NCBI RefSeq assembly: GCF_024159085.1
Contig: NZ_JAMZDE010000005.1
Span: forward strand, 248,001 to 312,000
DNA length: 64,000 nucleotides
Direction: 5' to 3'
DNA from: Idiomarina rhizosphaerae
GTDB lineage: Bacteria > Pseudomonadota > Gammaproteobacteria > Enterobacterales > Alteromonadaceae
Position numbers and translations under genes: made by a program
In this document: piece by piece, positions 1 to 8,001 of the stretch
How positions within the stretch are numbered: position 1 is the stretch's first letter
How the letters are laid out: every line of letters begins with the position of its first letter
Notes under the pieces: model-generated
What the model saw: the letters and a program-made list of their open reading frames with translations, nothing else
What the model was told of the DNA's origin: nothing
Database searches by the model: none

Positions 1-1276
1 CGCGGCTTAATGTATAAACACCATAAACACGCGGACTCCAGTGCCCACCAAAAATGTCGTCGTCATCGTAACGGACACCGGTCGTCAGGTTAAAGTCACT
101 GAATATCGGCCAGGCTGTTTCTGCAAAGGCTGACCATTGTGAGCCTTCGATACGAGTTCTGTCACTTATCTGGTTACTGGTTAAGTCTTCCAGTTCTTCT
201 TTTTGGTATGCAACGCCAAGGTTCATAGAACTTTCTTCAAGCAGCGGCACGTTCCAGTGACTCTGAAAATCAGTATTGGTAATGGTCATCAGACGCGCTT
301 TGTTTTCAAATTCATCTCGCTTTAAATAACTACGGGCGCCAACCAGCCCCCACTGGCCATTGTGGGCAATGGATACGCTATTACTGTCATATTCAGTGGT
401 TGATGACTCCGGACATCCACGGCGACCGCATTCTTCGCCTGGTGCCAACGGCTCAATAGTTTTGCCCACAGAAGCGTCGATGCTTTGCTTCGCAGTACCC
501 ACCTCAAACAAAATTTCATGGTCGCGGTTTGGCGTGTAAGCCAGTTTTAAGTCCGCATCTTCTGCAGTTTTATCCCGATAGCCAGAAATAATTTCATCTT
601 CCAGGCGACGCGTATAACCGGCAGACAATTGAATTCCCAAAGTATCTTTAATTAACGAGCCCGAAGTAAACAAGTTAGTCTGGTAGCTGTTACCTGATTC
701 TGAACGTTCCTGCAGAGTGCCATCAACGCGGATCTCCGAGCGCCATTCTTCCGGCGTTTTACGGGTAATAATATTGATAACACCACCTATTGCGTCTGAA
801 CCGTAAAGAGACGACATAGGCCCCCGAATAACCTCAATTCGGTCAATTGCGGCCAATGGCGGAGTCCAGGCACCTTCAACACCGGGACCGTCACTATTTG
901 GACGGGTTTCGCGTGAGCTTTGACGCTGGCCATCGACCAAAATCAATGTGTAATCAGCTCCCATACCGCGCAGACTAATGTCCTGCCGATCACCGCCACC
1001 AGTCACGATAACACCCGGTACGTCGGTCATAGCATCGGTTAGATCTTTATAAAAACGCTGAGAAAGGTCTTTTCTGTCAATAACGGAAATTGAAGCGGGA
1101 GCTTCTTTCAGGTGCTGTGCAACGCCTGATGCAGTCACCACCATAACTTCCATGTCTTTGTGTTTATGATGTTTCCTTTTTGGCTTTTCCTGTTCCTGCG
1201 CCTGAGCAACGCCTACAGCTGATACTACAGTTAATGCTAGAATGCTCAATTTTAAGCCGCTGATACTGCAATTCAT
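1..1276 (-). CDS. TonB-dependent outer-membrane receptor, FepA/CirA-like (3' end cut by window)
   Basis: About 425 codons are visible and the frame is still open at base 1, so the C-terminal barrel lies outside the window. The N-terminus is a signal peptide ending near AQAQ, then a basic His/Lys-rich stretch (KRKHHKHK), a TonB-box-like segment (EVMVVTA), and a plug domain with the typical ISVIDR, DISLRGMG, TLILVDGQR and IRGPMSSLYGSDAIGGVINI motifs. This plug resembles FepA/CirA/BtuB-type receptors rather than the FpvA type seen later in the window. The second of two in-frame ATGs (1276) is chosen because AGGGG lies about six bases upstream; the ATG at 1282 touches that ribosome site. A Fur box lies just upstream, so an iron chelate is the likely substrate (inference). 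Confidence 0.9.
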   Translation of the reverse strand, partial: MNCSISGLKLSILALTVVSAVGVAQAQEQEKPKRKHHKHKDMEVMVVTASGVAQHLKEAPASISVIDRKDLSQRFYKDLTDAMTDVPGVIVTGGGDRQDISLRGMGADYTLILVDGQRQSSRETRPNSDGPGVEGAWTPPLAAIDRIEVIRGPMSSLYGSDAIGGVINIITRKTPEEWRSEIRVDGTLQERSESGNSYQTNLFTSGSLIKDTLGIQLSAGYTRRLEDEIISGYRDKTAEDADLKLAYTPNRDHEILFEVGTAKQSIDASVGKTIEPLAPGEECGRRGCPESSTTEYDSNSVSIAHNGQWGLVGARSYLKRDEFENKARLMTITNTDFQSHWNVPLLEESSMNLGVAYQKEELEDLTSNQISDRTRIEGSQWSAFAETAWPIFSDFNLTTGVRYDDDDIFGGHWSPRVYGVYTLSR

Positions 1277-1300
1277 GTTCATCCCCTAATGAAATATAAA

Positions 1301-1315
1301 TGCGAATTATTTTCA
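1301..1315 (-). promoter_or_regulatory. Fur box upstream of the TonB receptor
   Basis: TGCGAATTATTTTCA matches the 7-1-7 Fur consensus TGATAATNATTATCA at 12 of 14 informative positions. It lies 25 bases before the receptor start and about 75 bases before the divergent LysR gene. Iron-dependent repression of the receptor is inferred. Confidence 0.65.
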
Positions 1316-1389
1316 TTAGCGATTTTAACTGGTACTATGGAATCAGCAATTTCAAAAATATTGAAAGCTTCTTTAGCAGGACTTAAAAC

Positions 1390-2247
1390 ATGAATCCGAA
1401 AATGATTCGATCACTAAAAGCCTTTACCCGTACGGTAGAACTCAACAGCATGAGTGCCGCTGCAAATGAACTGCATATGACAGTGTCCGCTATTAGCCAG
1501 CAGTTGCAGCGACTGGAAAACGACAACGGTATTTCGTTATTTCATCGTAATACACGTTCGCTTTCACTTACCGAAGCCGGTCAGGTTTTTTATCAATCGT
1601 GCCTCGATATGTTGTCTATTGCCGCGAAAAACCAGGAACGTTGGGATCAATTAACAAACCAGCCGCAAGGGCAAATAAAAATTATTGCGCCCGTGGGTTT
1701 TGGCGGAGGTTTGCTAAGCGAGCCCTTAAAACAACTGCAACATGAATTCACTAACGTAAGCTTTCAACTGCATATGACCGACGAGCCTATCGATCTCATT
1801 ACCGCGGGGGCAGATCTGGCTATTCGCATTGGCCCGCTGGCCGATTCAACCTTATACGCCAGACATTTGGCCGACTGGCACATGGTTCCCTGCATTGCTG
1901 CTGAGCACCCTGCGGCTAAGAACTCGATAAAAAGCTTTGAAGATTTACCCGAAGGTTGTTTTATTGGTCACATACCCAGCTTACCCAATAAGGATTTTCC
2001 CAAGCCTAAAGTGCTGCTGAACAACATGCAGACGGTCGTTCAGTTAACGCTCGATGGTGTTGGTTATGCGCTACTTCCAGAGCCGGAAGTTAAGCATTAC
2101 ATTGAGAGTGGGCGTTTACTGCGTTTGTTGCCAGAGTGGGAAGGCAGTCCGTACAGCGTACACGCCGTGTTGCCTATTAAAGACAACATACCGGCGAAAA
2201 CTGAACGGACTATCGAAGTTCTAAGCCATTTCTTTCATCGACTGTAA
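1390..2247 (+). CDS. LysR-family transcriptional regulator
   Basis: The 285-residue protein has an N-terminal winged helix-turn-helix (residues 5-62, with AAANELHMTVSAISQQLQRLE as the recognition region) and a substrate-binding domain starting near residue 90 (GQIKIIAPVGFGGG). It resembles the CrgA/DsdC-like branch of LysR regulators and is slightly shorter than the usual 295-310 residues because the C-terminus stops early. It is divergent from the TonB receptor and convergent with the next gene, overlapping its 3' end by 27 bases. LysR proteins often control a divergent neighbour, so the receptor or the oxidoreductase could be targets, but nothing in the sequence proves it. The effector is unknown. 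Confidence 0.93.
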   Translation: MNPKMIRSLKAFTRTVELNSMSAAANELHMTVSAISQQLQRLENDNGISLFHRNTRSLSLTEAGQVFYQSCLDMLSIAAKNQERWDQLTNQPQGQIKIIAPVGFGGGLLSEPLKQLQHEFTNVSFQLHMTDEPIDLITAGADLAIRIGPLADSTLYARHLADWHMVPCIAAEHPAAKNSIKSFEDLPEGCFIGHIPSLPNKDFPKPKVLLNNMQTVVQLTLDGVGYALLPEPEVKHYIESGRLLRLLPEWEGSPYSVHAVLPIKDNIPAKTERTIEVLSHFFHRL

Positions 2248-2877
2248 TGAATGCTCTACTTCGCTATCGCCCGACATTAAGTCGAAAGCTCTGAGCTCGG
2301 TACCTCTTTCATCCAGACACCGGCGTAAAACACTGGCAACATCTTCGCGTGGCACTGAACCAGGTGCCAACGATTCACCAACAACCACTTTGCCGGTGGC
2401 TTCTTCGTCAGTTAATGCTCCAGGACGCACAATAGTCCAGTTGAGCTTGGTGCGCATTAACTCGCGGTCTGCATAATGCTTAGCGGCATAGTAAGGGAGC
2501 AGAGCCTCAGCCCAGTTCTCACGGTTGTTCGACTGCCAGGCACTGACCATAATAAAGCGTTTTACGCCCACAGATTCAGCCGCTTCAATTGTTTTCACTG
2601 CGCCGTCTAAGTCGACTAATAAGGTTTTATCGTCACCGGTGCTTCCGCCTGAGCCTGCGGTAAATACCACAGCATCAACGCCCTGAAGCAACTCTTCCAA
2701 TTTCGGGACGGGGCCTTCTAAATCACCTAATTTGGCCGTAACTCCGCGGTCTTCCCAGGCTTTTTGCTGCTCTTCCTTGCGCACTACTGCAATCACTTCA
2801 TGTTTTTTTGCGTGTTGCATCTGTTCAACCAAATGCTGACCAATTTTTCCGTTCGCGCCTATAACAGCTACTTTCAT
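2221..2877 (-). CDS. NAD(P)-binding, NmrA-like/atypical short-chain oxidoreductase
   Basis: The protein has about 218 residues and opens with a Rossmann fold: KVAVIGANGKIGQHL carries the GxxGxxG dinucleotide-binding pattern at residues 7-13. It continues as the YwnB/YhfK-type atypical SDR family (GVDAVVFTAGSGG, then MVSAWQSNN, YYAAKHYADRELM, WTIVRPGALT). The YxxxK pair falls in YYAAKHYAD. Three starts are in frame, TTG 2883, ATG 2880 and ATG 2877. ATG 2877 is preferred because AAGGAGG ends seven bases before it, while the other two sit too close. The substrate is unknown; members of this family bind NAD(P)H and act as quinone or flavin-type reductases or stress sensors. The stop codon lies inside the convergent LysR gene. 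Confidence 0.85.
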   Translation of the reverse strand: MKVAVIGANGKIGQHLVEQMQHAKKHEVIAVVRKEEQQKAWEDRGVTAKLGDLEGPVPKLEELLQGVDAVVFTAGSGGSTGDDKTLLVDLDGAVKTIEAAESVGVKRFIMVSAWQSNNRENWAEALLPYYAAKHYADRELMRTKLNWTIVRPGALTDEEATGKVVVGESLAPGSVPREDVASVLRRCLDERGTELRAFDLMSGDSEVEHSLQSMKEMA

Positions 2878-2962
2878 CATCAACCTCCTTGAGTATTTCG
2901 TTGTCTGAGCTTACGTAATAAAAGCTTAGTTTAGATCGCTAACTTACACCGATTTACAGGCA

Positions 2963-2994
2963 CAAAAAAAGGCAACCCGAGGGTTGCCCTTTTA
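2963..2994 (-). terminator. Rho-independent terminator of the first cold-shock gene
   Basis: On the minus strand a perfect 8-bp stem (GGCAACCC with GGGTTGCC, two-base loop) is followed by seven T residues. It sits 18 bases after the cold-shock stop codon. T/A runs on both sides mean it may also stop transcription from the other strand. Confidence 0.85.
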
Positions 2995-3011
2995 GACTTC
3001 GAGGCGCGTAA

Positions 3012-3221
3012 TTACAGCGCTACGATGTTCTCAGCCTGAGGACCTTTAGGACCTTGAGTTACTGCGAACTCAACGCGCTGGCCTTCAGTTAAGGTTTTGA
3101 AACCGTCGCTAGAAATAGCGCTGAAATGTGCGAAAACGTCTGCGCCGTTTTCACGTTCGATGAAACCGAAGCCTTTTGCTTCGTTAAACCATTTTACTGA
3201 ACCAGTAATTTTATCAGACAT
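3012..3221 (-). CDS. CspA-family cold-shock protein
   Basis: The 69-residue protein is a single cold-shock OB-fold domain: [17 protein letters not shown] carries the RNP1-type motif (KGFGFI) and DVFAHFSAI the RNP2-type motif (VFAHF). It binds single-stranded RNA/DNA and acts as an RNA chaperone in the cytoplasm. ATG 3221 is preferred over an upstream extension because AGGAAG is 8-9 bases before it and the product begins [11 protein letters not shown], the usual family start. It is a single gene with a terminator at 2963-2994 and a long leader closely related to that of the second csp gene at 25929. Cold or stress induction is inferred from this leader. Confidence 0.95.
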   Translation of the reverse strand: MSDKITGSVKWFNEAKGFGFIERENGADVFAHFSAISSDGFKTLTEGQRVEFAVTQGPKGPQAENIVAL

Positions 3222-3264
3222 AATATATCTTCCTGTAACTTTTAAGTATGTGGCCATTTAGACC

Positions 3265-3390
3265 GATGATGCGGGTAAAAATAAGAACTTAGAACTACAG
3301 GACGATGGTATTAATAATAATAGGTCAACGAAGTGGAGTCTTTTAACTAACTGTCTTTCTATCTATCCGACCCCATGGAGTCTACGCTTA
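3265..3390 (-). promoter_or_regulatory. Conserved long 5' leader of cold-shock gene 1
   Basis: Roughly 125 bases upstream of the csp start align with the leader of the second csp gene (26194-26320). The best-conserved core is 3271-3354 against 26214-26296, with shared blocks GCGGGTAAAA, CAGGACGA and TTTTAACTAACTGT (plus-strand reading). Conserved non-coding sequence this far upstream of csp genes parallels the structured E. coli cspA leader; a temperature-responsive RNA is inferred, not shown. Confidence 0.6.
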
Positions 3391-3436
3391 TTACACTGCG
3401 AGTCAAACCATTTACCAAGTTATTTTCATAATAAGT

Positions 3437-4825
3437 TTAAACATCGCTTTCACTGGCCCAGACAACACGGTTGCGACCTTCTCGCTTAGCCTTGTACAGC
3501 GCCTGATCCGCTCTTCTGTAGATACTGGAAACATCATCATCGGGGCGACTTTCTGACGCACCAATACTTACCGTCGGATTAATGACTTCACCCGAATCTA
3601 AGGTAACTACCGTTTTCTCAACCGCCGCACGCACCCTTTCCAGCACTTGTACGGCACTTTCATGGTCAGCATAAGCAAGCACCACCATAAACTCTTCGCC
3701 ACCCACTCTAACCACACTGTCACTGCTACGAACCGCCGCTGACATAGCTTCAGAGCCTGCAATTAATACTTTGTCACCAATATCATGGCCATAGGTGTCG
3801 TTAATGGTTTTAAAGTGGTCGAAGTCGATAACGGATACAACGCAGCCCCGACCTCCATTATTCCGGGCCAGGCTCTGTTCAAGTATTTCCATACCAGCCG
3901 AACGATTCTTTAACCCAGTCAACGCATCGGTGTAAGCGATTAATGCCATATCGTCGCGCTGGCGGATTAAATCAGAACGAATTTTCTGCTCCGCAATAAC
4001 GGTTTCCAGTGCGGTCCCCATCATTCGCACCATTTCAACTTCCAGCTCAGTAAAAGGCTCAGCCCTTTTGCTCTTGCGGGCAAAACCTAAAATTCCCCAG
4101 ACCTGATCATTAATAATAAGTGGTGTACCTATATAAGTCTCCAGACCATAGGTTTGATAACTCGCGTGCTCTTTAAAGCGTGAATCTCTTGATGCGTCAT
4201 TAGTATAAATTAGGTGGTTAGCCTTAAGCACAACGGAACAATAGGTGGTTGCCAGCGGCAACTGCACTCCGGCCGAAAAGTCCAGTTTCGCCGTTTGCAC
4301 CCACTCGATGGTATAAGTGCCGTTTTGAATGGAGCTGGCAGTTCCTATATCAACACCTAGGTATTCAACACCCACTTTTAACAGCTCATCAATAGAAGCC
4401 GGGTCAATGCGTCGCCCACGCTTATGGATAACTTCGTGAATCGTGCGCATAACATCAACCGACGCATAATAGTCGCTGACATCTTCAATAAGCACATAGA
4501 TACCAATGACGTTATCATGCTCATCAATTTCAGGAAGGTAACGAATATCTAAGAAGCTTTTGCGTCCATTGCGAAAAGTGACAGAGTCTGAAAACTCCAT
4601 TTTCTCGCCAGTGGCAAAAATATGGTCATGATTGGGCTTTATGCGTTGATAAGACTCTTCGCTCAGTACATCGGTTAACGGTTTGCCCAGCATGTCCTTT
4701 GGGGTCAGGTCAAAGAACGCCGCATACGACGTATTTACATAGCGAAAAAGCCTGTCTCTGTCGACATAAGCTACCATAGTTGGTAACTGTTCAATAATTC
4801 TATGGGTAATATGATGTTTTGTCAT
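3437..4825 (-). CDS. PAS-GAF-GGDEF diguanylate cyclase
   Basis: The 462-residue soluble protein has a PAS domain (about 8-120), a GAF domain (about 140-280) and a C-terminal GGDEF domain (about 295-455). The active-site motif is intact as GGEEF (375-379), and an inhibitory I-site RxxD (RSSD, 366-369) sits the standard five residues before it, so product inhibition is expected. It should make cyclic di-GMP from two GTP in response to a signal sensed by PAS/GAF. No transmembrane segment or EAL domain is visible. The gene stands alone between a csp gene and the DUF1415 gene. The ligand of the sensory domains cannot be told from sequence. Confidence 0.92.
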   Translation of the reverse strand: MTKHHITHRIIEQLPTMVAYVDRDRLFRYVNTSYAAFFDLTPKDMLGKPLTDVLSEESYQRIKPNHDHIFATGEKMEFSDSVTFRNGRKSFLDIRYLPEIDEHDNVIGIYVLIEDVSDYYASVDVMRTIHEVIHKRGRRIDPASIDELLKVGVEYLGVDIGTASSIQNGTYTIEWVQTAKLDFSAGVQLPLATTYCSVVLKANHLIYTNDASRDSRFKEHASYQTYGLETYIGTPLIINDQVWGILGFARKSKRAEPFTELEVEMVRMMGTALETVIAEQKIRSDLIRQRDDMALIAYTDALTGLKNRSAGMEILEQSLARNNGGRGCVVSVIDFDHFKTINDTYGHDIGDKVLIAGSEAMSAAVRSSDSVVRVGGEEFMVVLAYADHESAVQVLERVRAAVEKTVVTLDSGEVINPTVSIGASESRPDDDVSSIYRRADQALYKAKREGRNRVVWASESDV

Positions 4826-4908
4826 GACGCCTCATCACTTTATGGTTCGACAGAGTAAACAACTGTAATTAATGTGATATTACTAATAGTGTAGCAACAA
4901 CTCACGCT

Positions 4909-5448
4909 CTAGACTGGCAAGATTGCTTTAAAAAATCCAACACCTTTACGTCGGGCAAATTCAATGTTGCGCTCAGGAATCGATTCAGGGTCGTCATAAT
5001 TTCTCAGAGCCTCTTCAATGCTGGCCTCGCGCAGTAAATGTAACGTTGGGTAAGGGGCACGATTAGTATAATTAGCCGGGTCATCCTGGGGCTCGCCATC
5101 AAAGCAGTAGTCGGGGTGAAAATGCGCCAACTGGTACACCCCTTCGTAACCTTCCTCAACAAGCAAGGCATCGGCGATATCAACCAGATTCAGAAATTCG
5201 TAAAACCCTTCAAACCCCGAGGGTAGAATAAGCAGCGTGGTTTCGGTTTCAGATGTGGTATCCAGGTGTTTAGCTTCATCCAGCAACTGCTGTAAAACAG
5301 CTTGTGGCTTGCGATTTTCGGCTACACTATAGCGAATACTCTTGCGCTCAACTTCGCGGCGTGCAAAAGGGCAGATGTTGTACTTTACAATCAGCTGTTG
5401 CACCCAGTGCCGGGTTTGCTCAATAATCTGATGGGTATCGGTCGTCAT
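4909..5448 (-). CDS. DUF1415 family protein
   Basis: The protein has about 179 residues and matches DUF1415: N-terminal HQIIEQTRHWVQQLIVKYNICPFARREV, then LLILPSGFEGFYEFLNLVDIADALL and the conserved QLAHFHPDYCFDGEPQDDPANYTNRAPYPTLHLLRE. The family is common in proteobacteria and has no established function; conserved His, Cys and Asp residues suggest metal or nucleotide binding, but this is speculation. ATG 5448 fits the family start better than an upstream in-frame GTG at 5478. The gene is divergent from the methyltransferase at 5485, with only 36 bases between the starts. Confidence 0.85.
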   Translation of the reverse strand: MTTDTHQIIEQTRHWVQQLIVKYNICPFARREVERKSIRYSVAENRKPQAVLQQLLDEAKHLDTTSETETTLLILPSGFEGFYEFLNLVDIADALLVEEGYEGVYQLAHFHPDYCFDGEPQDDPANYTNRAPYPTLHLLREASIEEALRNYDDPESIPERNIEFARRKGVGFFKAILPV

Positions 5449-5484
5449 ATTTCTTGTCTTCGCTAAAAGGGGCGCCACTTTGCC

Positions 5485-5946
5485 ATGAAATCACTTGAAC
5501 TCAAAATACCACCGTTACTGGTTGTTGCCATAGTCGCCGGTTTAATGTGGTTAACGGCTCACTATACGCAGGCCTTTAACCAATTTTATGTCGGCCAGCA
5601 CGCCGCCGCTATTTTTCTATTGGTATTAGCAGTCTTGCTGCCTTTGCTTGGCGTTATCGGTTTTCGCAGAGCACAAACCACTGTAGACCCCCGCACTCCG
5701 AACAAAAGCACCGAACTTGTCACTACCGGAATATACCAAAGAACACGCAACCCAATGTATTTAGGCTTTTTCTTTTTGCTTATGGCCTGGGGCGTTTTTC
5801 TGGGAAGTGTCTTTTCTTTATGGGGGCTGGCGTTGTATGTCGCCTATATGCACCGCTTTCAGATTCTGCCGGAAGAACGTATTTTAACCGAAACTTTTGG
5901 TGAAGCTTACAAAAGCTATTGTCGCAAAACCGGACGTTGGTGGTAA
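5485..5946 (+). CDS. Isoprenylcysteine carboxyl methyltransferase/phospholipid methyltransferase-like membrane protein
   Basis: The 153-residue integral membrane protein has about four hydrophobic segments and the ICMT/PEMT signature near the C-terminus: TTGIYQRTRNPMYLGFFF (SAM-binding RNPxYLG region) followed by EERILTETFGEAYKSYCRKTGRWW. Bacterial members are SAM-dependent methyltransferases of the inner membrane with mostly unknown substrates; since bacteria lack prenylated CaaX proteins, a lipid or small molecule is more likely. The ATG at 5485 follows a weak ribosome site. The 3' end is nine bases from the convergent PepSY operon. Confidence 0.87.
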   Translation: MKSLELKIPPLLVVAIVAGLMWLTAHYTQAFNQFYVGQHAAAIFLLVLAVLLPLLGVIGFRRAQTTVDPRTPNKSTELVTTGIYQRTRNPMYLGFFFLLMAWGVFLGSVFSLWGLALYVAYMHRFQILPEERILTETFGEAYKSYCRKTGRWW

Positions 5947-5955
5947 GCGGCAGCT

Positions 5956-6633
5956 TTAGAATAACTGCCGGTGTTTTAAGCTGCGCCCGAGTAAAATTAA
6001 GCCTGACAAACTAAACCATAACGCGATGGTAGCGGCAATAATGTTCAGTAAGCTGTTAAAGTCGCGTTCGCCACTGTAATCCATAAAGTGTAAACGGAAC
6101 ATCCAGTCGCTTAGCCACCAATTGTTATTGCGGTGATCGACCACTTCACCCGAGGCAGCGTCAATATACACTCGCGTATCAATTTCGTCGGTAAAAATAA
6201 CTCTATAGCCGGGTTTGTTCCAGTCAATAATTTCGTCACTGCCCGTTACAGCCTGTACTTCTTTGACCGAGCCTGGTCCGTTATAGCTTTGTCGCGCCAG
6301 CTTTGCGGCCAGTGGGGCAGATGTTTGCCAGCGCTCGCCAGTCTGTGCATTCACATAATGTCTGGAGCCATCAATTGTAAGAACAAGGTATTGAGCCGTA
6401 TCCGAAATTGAGCGTACTTCCACACTTTTAACGTTATCAAAACGCTCAATTAAGGCATTTTCAGGGTAAAAAACAGACCCGACCGGAGTTGCCGGAATGC
6501 TTTGAAAGTAGTCATGAGCGGCCAGACTCTGGTGACCCACCCAACCGAAGTACAGGCCACTGACCAGCCAGATAAGCACCTGTATAAGAATGACCAGGCT
6601 CAGCCAGCGATGCAGCTTACGCACAAACCTCAT
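5956..6633 (-). CDS. PepSY domain membrane protein (second gene of pair)
   Basis: The 225-residue protein has an N-terminal membrane segment (about 10-32, starting RKLHRWLSLVILIQ), a periplasmic region with a PepSY-like fold, including the typical VYIDAASGEVVDHRNN, and a C-terminal membrane segment (about 192-215). The LHRW and HFMDY histidines recall those of PepSY_TM proteins that move electrons to ferric chelates. It starts inside the stop of the upstream paralogue-like gene (four-base ATGA overlap), so the two are translationally coupled and probably form one inner-membrane complex. Iron-siderophore reduction is a family-level inference; no Fur box was seen directly upstream of the pair. 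Confidence 0.85.
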   Translation of the reverse strand: MRFVRKLHRWLSLVILIQVLIWLVSGLYFGWVGHQSLAAHDYFQSIPATPVGSVFYPENALIERFDNVKSVEVRSISDTAQYLVLTIDGSRHYVNAQTGERWQTSAPLAAKLARQSYNGPGSVKEVQAVTGSDEIIDWNKPGYRVIFTDEIDTRVYIDAASGEVVDHRNNNWWLSDWMFRLHFMDYSGERDFNSLLNIIAATIALWFSLSGLILLGRSLKHRQLF

Positions 6634-7346
6634 GCCGCTCGCCTGCTTCTTCTGCGCGGCCGGAAATGGAAGTAAAGCAGAGCCATGCCAGTTATCACAA
6701 AAAGTATATTCGCGATGCTAAATGCCTTTAACCACCAGGTTTCAATATCCACTCGGTCTTGGTAATCCATTATGTGAAGCATCCAGAAAAAGTCGAACAG
6801 TCGCCAGAAGTTATGTCGTTTGGTTACCAGCTCCCCGGTTGTTGCCGAGAAATATAAGGTAGCACCGGCCAAATCATTAAAATCTACTCGCCATACGGGT
6901 AACAAAGCAGGGTTAAGTTCACCCGGCGCCCGATCTTCAATATAGCTAACCTGGGCTTTTGTCTCTTCATTACCGCTGTAGTGTTGGCGGGCAATATAGC
7001 CAATATCCATGCGGTCAAGTTTCACCGGCTCCAAAGATTCAGCGCTCAGCAATTGCGTGCCGGTTTGGCTTTCGACACGATAAACCGTGTGCAGCGAGCC
7101 ATCTATCCACTGGCGCATAAGGCGCACCGACGTGGCTTGCGGGTGTTGCTCTAAGACCCAGCTTACCGGCGAAATCAACGTGTTTTCAGCTATAGGCTGT
7201 TCAAGCTTTTTCACCAGATGGTCGCCGTGAATGAAGCTTAAGTCAAAGAACACCATATAGGCGCCACTAATGCTCCATACCACTAACTGCAGGCCAAAAA
7301 GAAGAGATAACCAGCGGTGCCAGATGCGCCATTGTCGTAATTTCAT
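6630..7346 (-). CDS. PepSY-associated transmembrane protein (first gene of pair)
   Basis: The 238-residue protein has the same plan as its partner: WRIWHRWLSLLFGLQLVVWSISG at the N-terminus (membrane, about 8-33), a periplasmic PepSY-type domain (LYFSATTGELVTKRHNFWRLFDFFWMLHIMDY) and a C-terminal helix (about 203-225) ending in the basic tail RPRRRSRR. Its HxxW and H-I-M-D-Y motifs are shared with the next gene, which suggests duplication. It leads the two-gene operon and is separated from the UDG-like gene by 64 bases. Substrate and electron donor are unknown. Confidence 0.85.
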   Translation of the reverse strand: MKLRQWRIWHRWLSLLFGLQLVVWSISGAYMVFFDLSFIHGDHLVKKLEQPIAENTLISPVSWVLEQHPQATSVRLMRQWIDGSLHTVYRVESQTGTQLLSAESLEPVKLDRMDIGYIARQHYSGNEETKAQVSYIEDRAPGELNPALLPVWRVDFNDLAGATLYFSATTGELVTKRHNFWRLFDFFWMLHIMDYQDRVDIETWWLKAFSIANILFVITGMALLYFHFRPRRRSRRAA

Positions 7347-7410
7347 CAGGGTTATCCGTGCCCGCCGCGTTAAGTTAAGCCTCTAAAATTATCGGCTTGC
7401 CCTGTAAAAG

Positions 7411-8001
7411 TCAAAGCAGTTCTTTCACTCTTTGCCTTAATTCAGGAATAACCTCAGTTTCAAACCAGGGGTTACGCTTCATCCAGATATTATTACGAGG
7501 GCTGGGGTGAGGTAATGGTAATAATTGCGGCCAGTAACTTCGCCAGTCTCTGACACGTTCGGTCAGGCTTCGCTTGGGTTCCTGTAAATGCCACTGTTGC
7601 GCGTACTGACCGATAGCCAGTGTTAATTCTAAATGGGGTAGCTGTTGCAATAGTTGCTCGCGCCAGGTGGGCGCGCATTCCTTACGGGGAGGCAAGTCAC
7701 CAGACTTGCCGGTGCCCGGATAACAAAAGCCCATAGGAATAATAGCCAGCTCCTCGGCATTATAAAAAGTGTCTTTATCAATGCCCATCCACTGACGAAG
7801 CCTGTCGCCACTGGGGTCATCGAAGGGTTTACCTGAGGCGTGAACGCGCTTTCCGGGGGCTTGTCCGGCAACTAGAATTCTGGCTTTAGGATGCAACTGA
7901 ACAACGGGTCGGGCACCAAGCGGCAGTTCTGGCTCACATAGGGTACATGCGCGGACATCACGCAGTAATTGTTGCCAATGCGGCGGCTCTTCCCATTTCA
8001 T
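7411..8001 (-). CDS. Uracil-DNA glycosylase superfamily protein
   Basis: The 196-residue protein carries the two superfamily motifs: motif 1 as GQAPGKR (46-52), followed by SGKPFDDPSGDRLRQWMG, and motif 2 as LPHPSPRNN (163-171). These resemble the UDG-like clade annotated as uracil-DNA glycosylase family protein. Cys19 and Cys22 (ACTLCE) are present, but the four-cysteine Fe-S set of family 4/5 enzymes is not evident. Excision of uracil or another damaged base is inferred. The start at 8001 lies 44 bases inside the upstream patatin gene in another reading frame; no better downstream start preserves the conserved N-terminus (WQQLLRDVRACTLC), so the overlap looks real. Confidence 0.82.
   Translation of the reverse strand: MKWEEPPHWQQLLRDVRACTLCEPELPLGARPVVQLHPKARILVAGQAPGKRVHASGKPFDDPSGDRLRQWMGIDKDTFYNAEELAIIPMGFCYPGTGKSGDLPPRKECAPTWREQLLQQLPHLELTLAIGQYAQQWHLQEPKRSLTERVRDWRSYWPQLLPLPHPSPRNNIWMKRNPWFETEVIPELRQRVKELL

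Noticed and set aside
7493-7871. Alternate-frame open frames inside the UDG-like gene
   Set aside because: Shadows of the conserved coding frame, which carries both family motifs.
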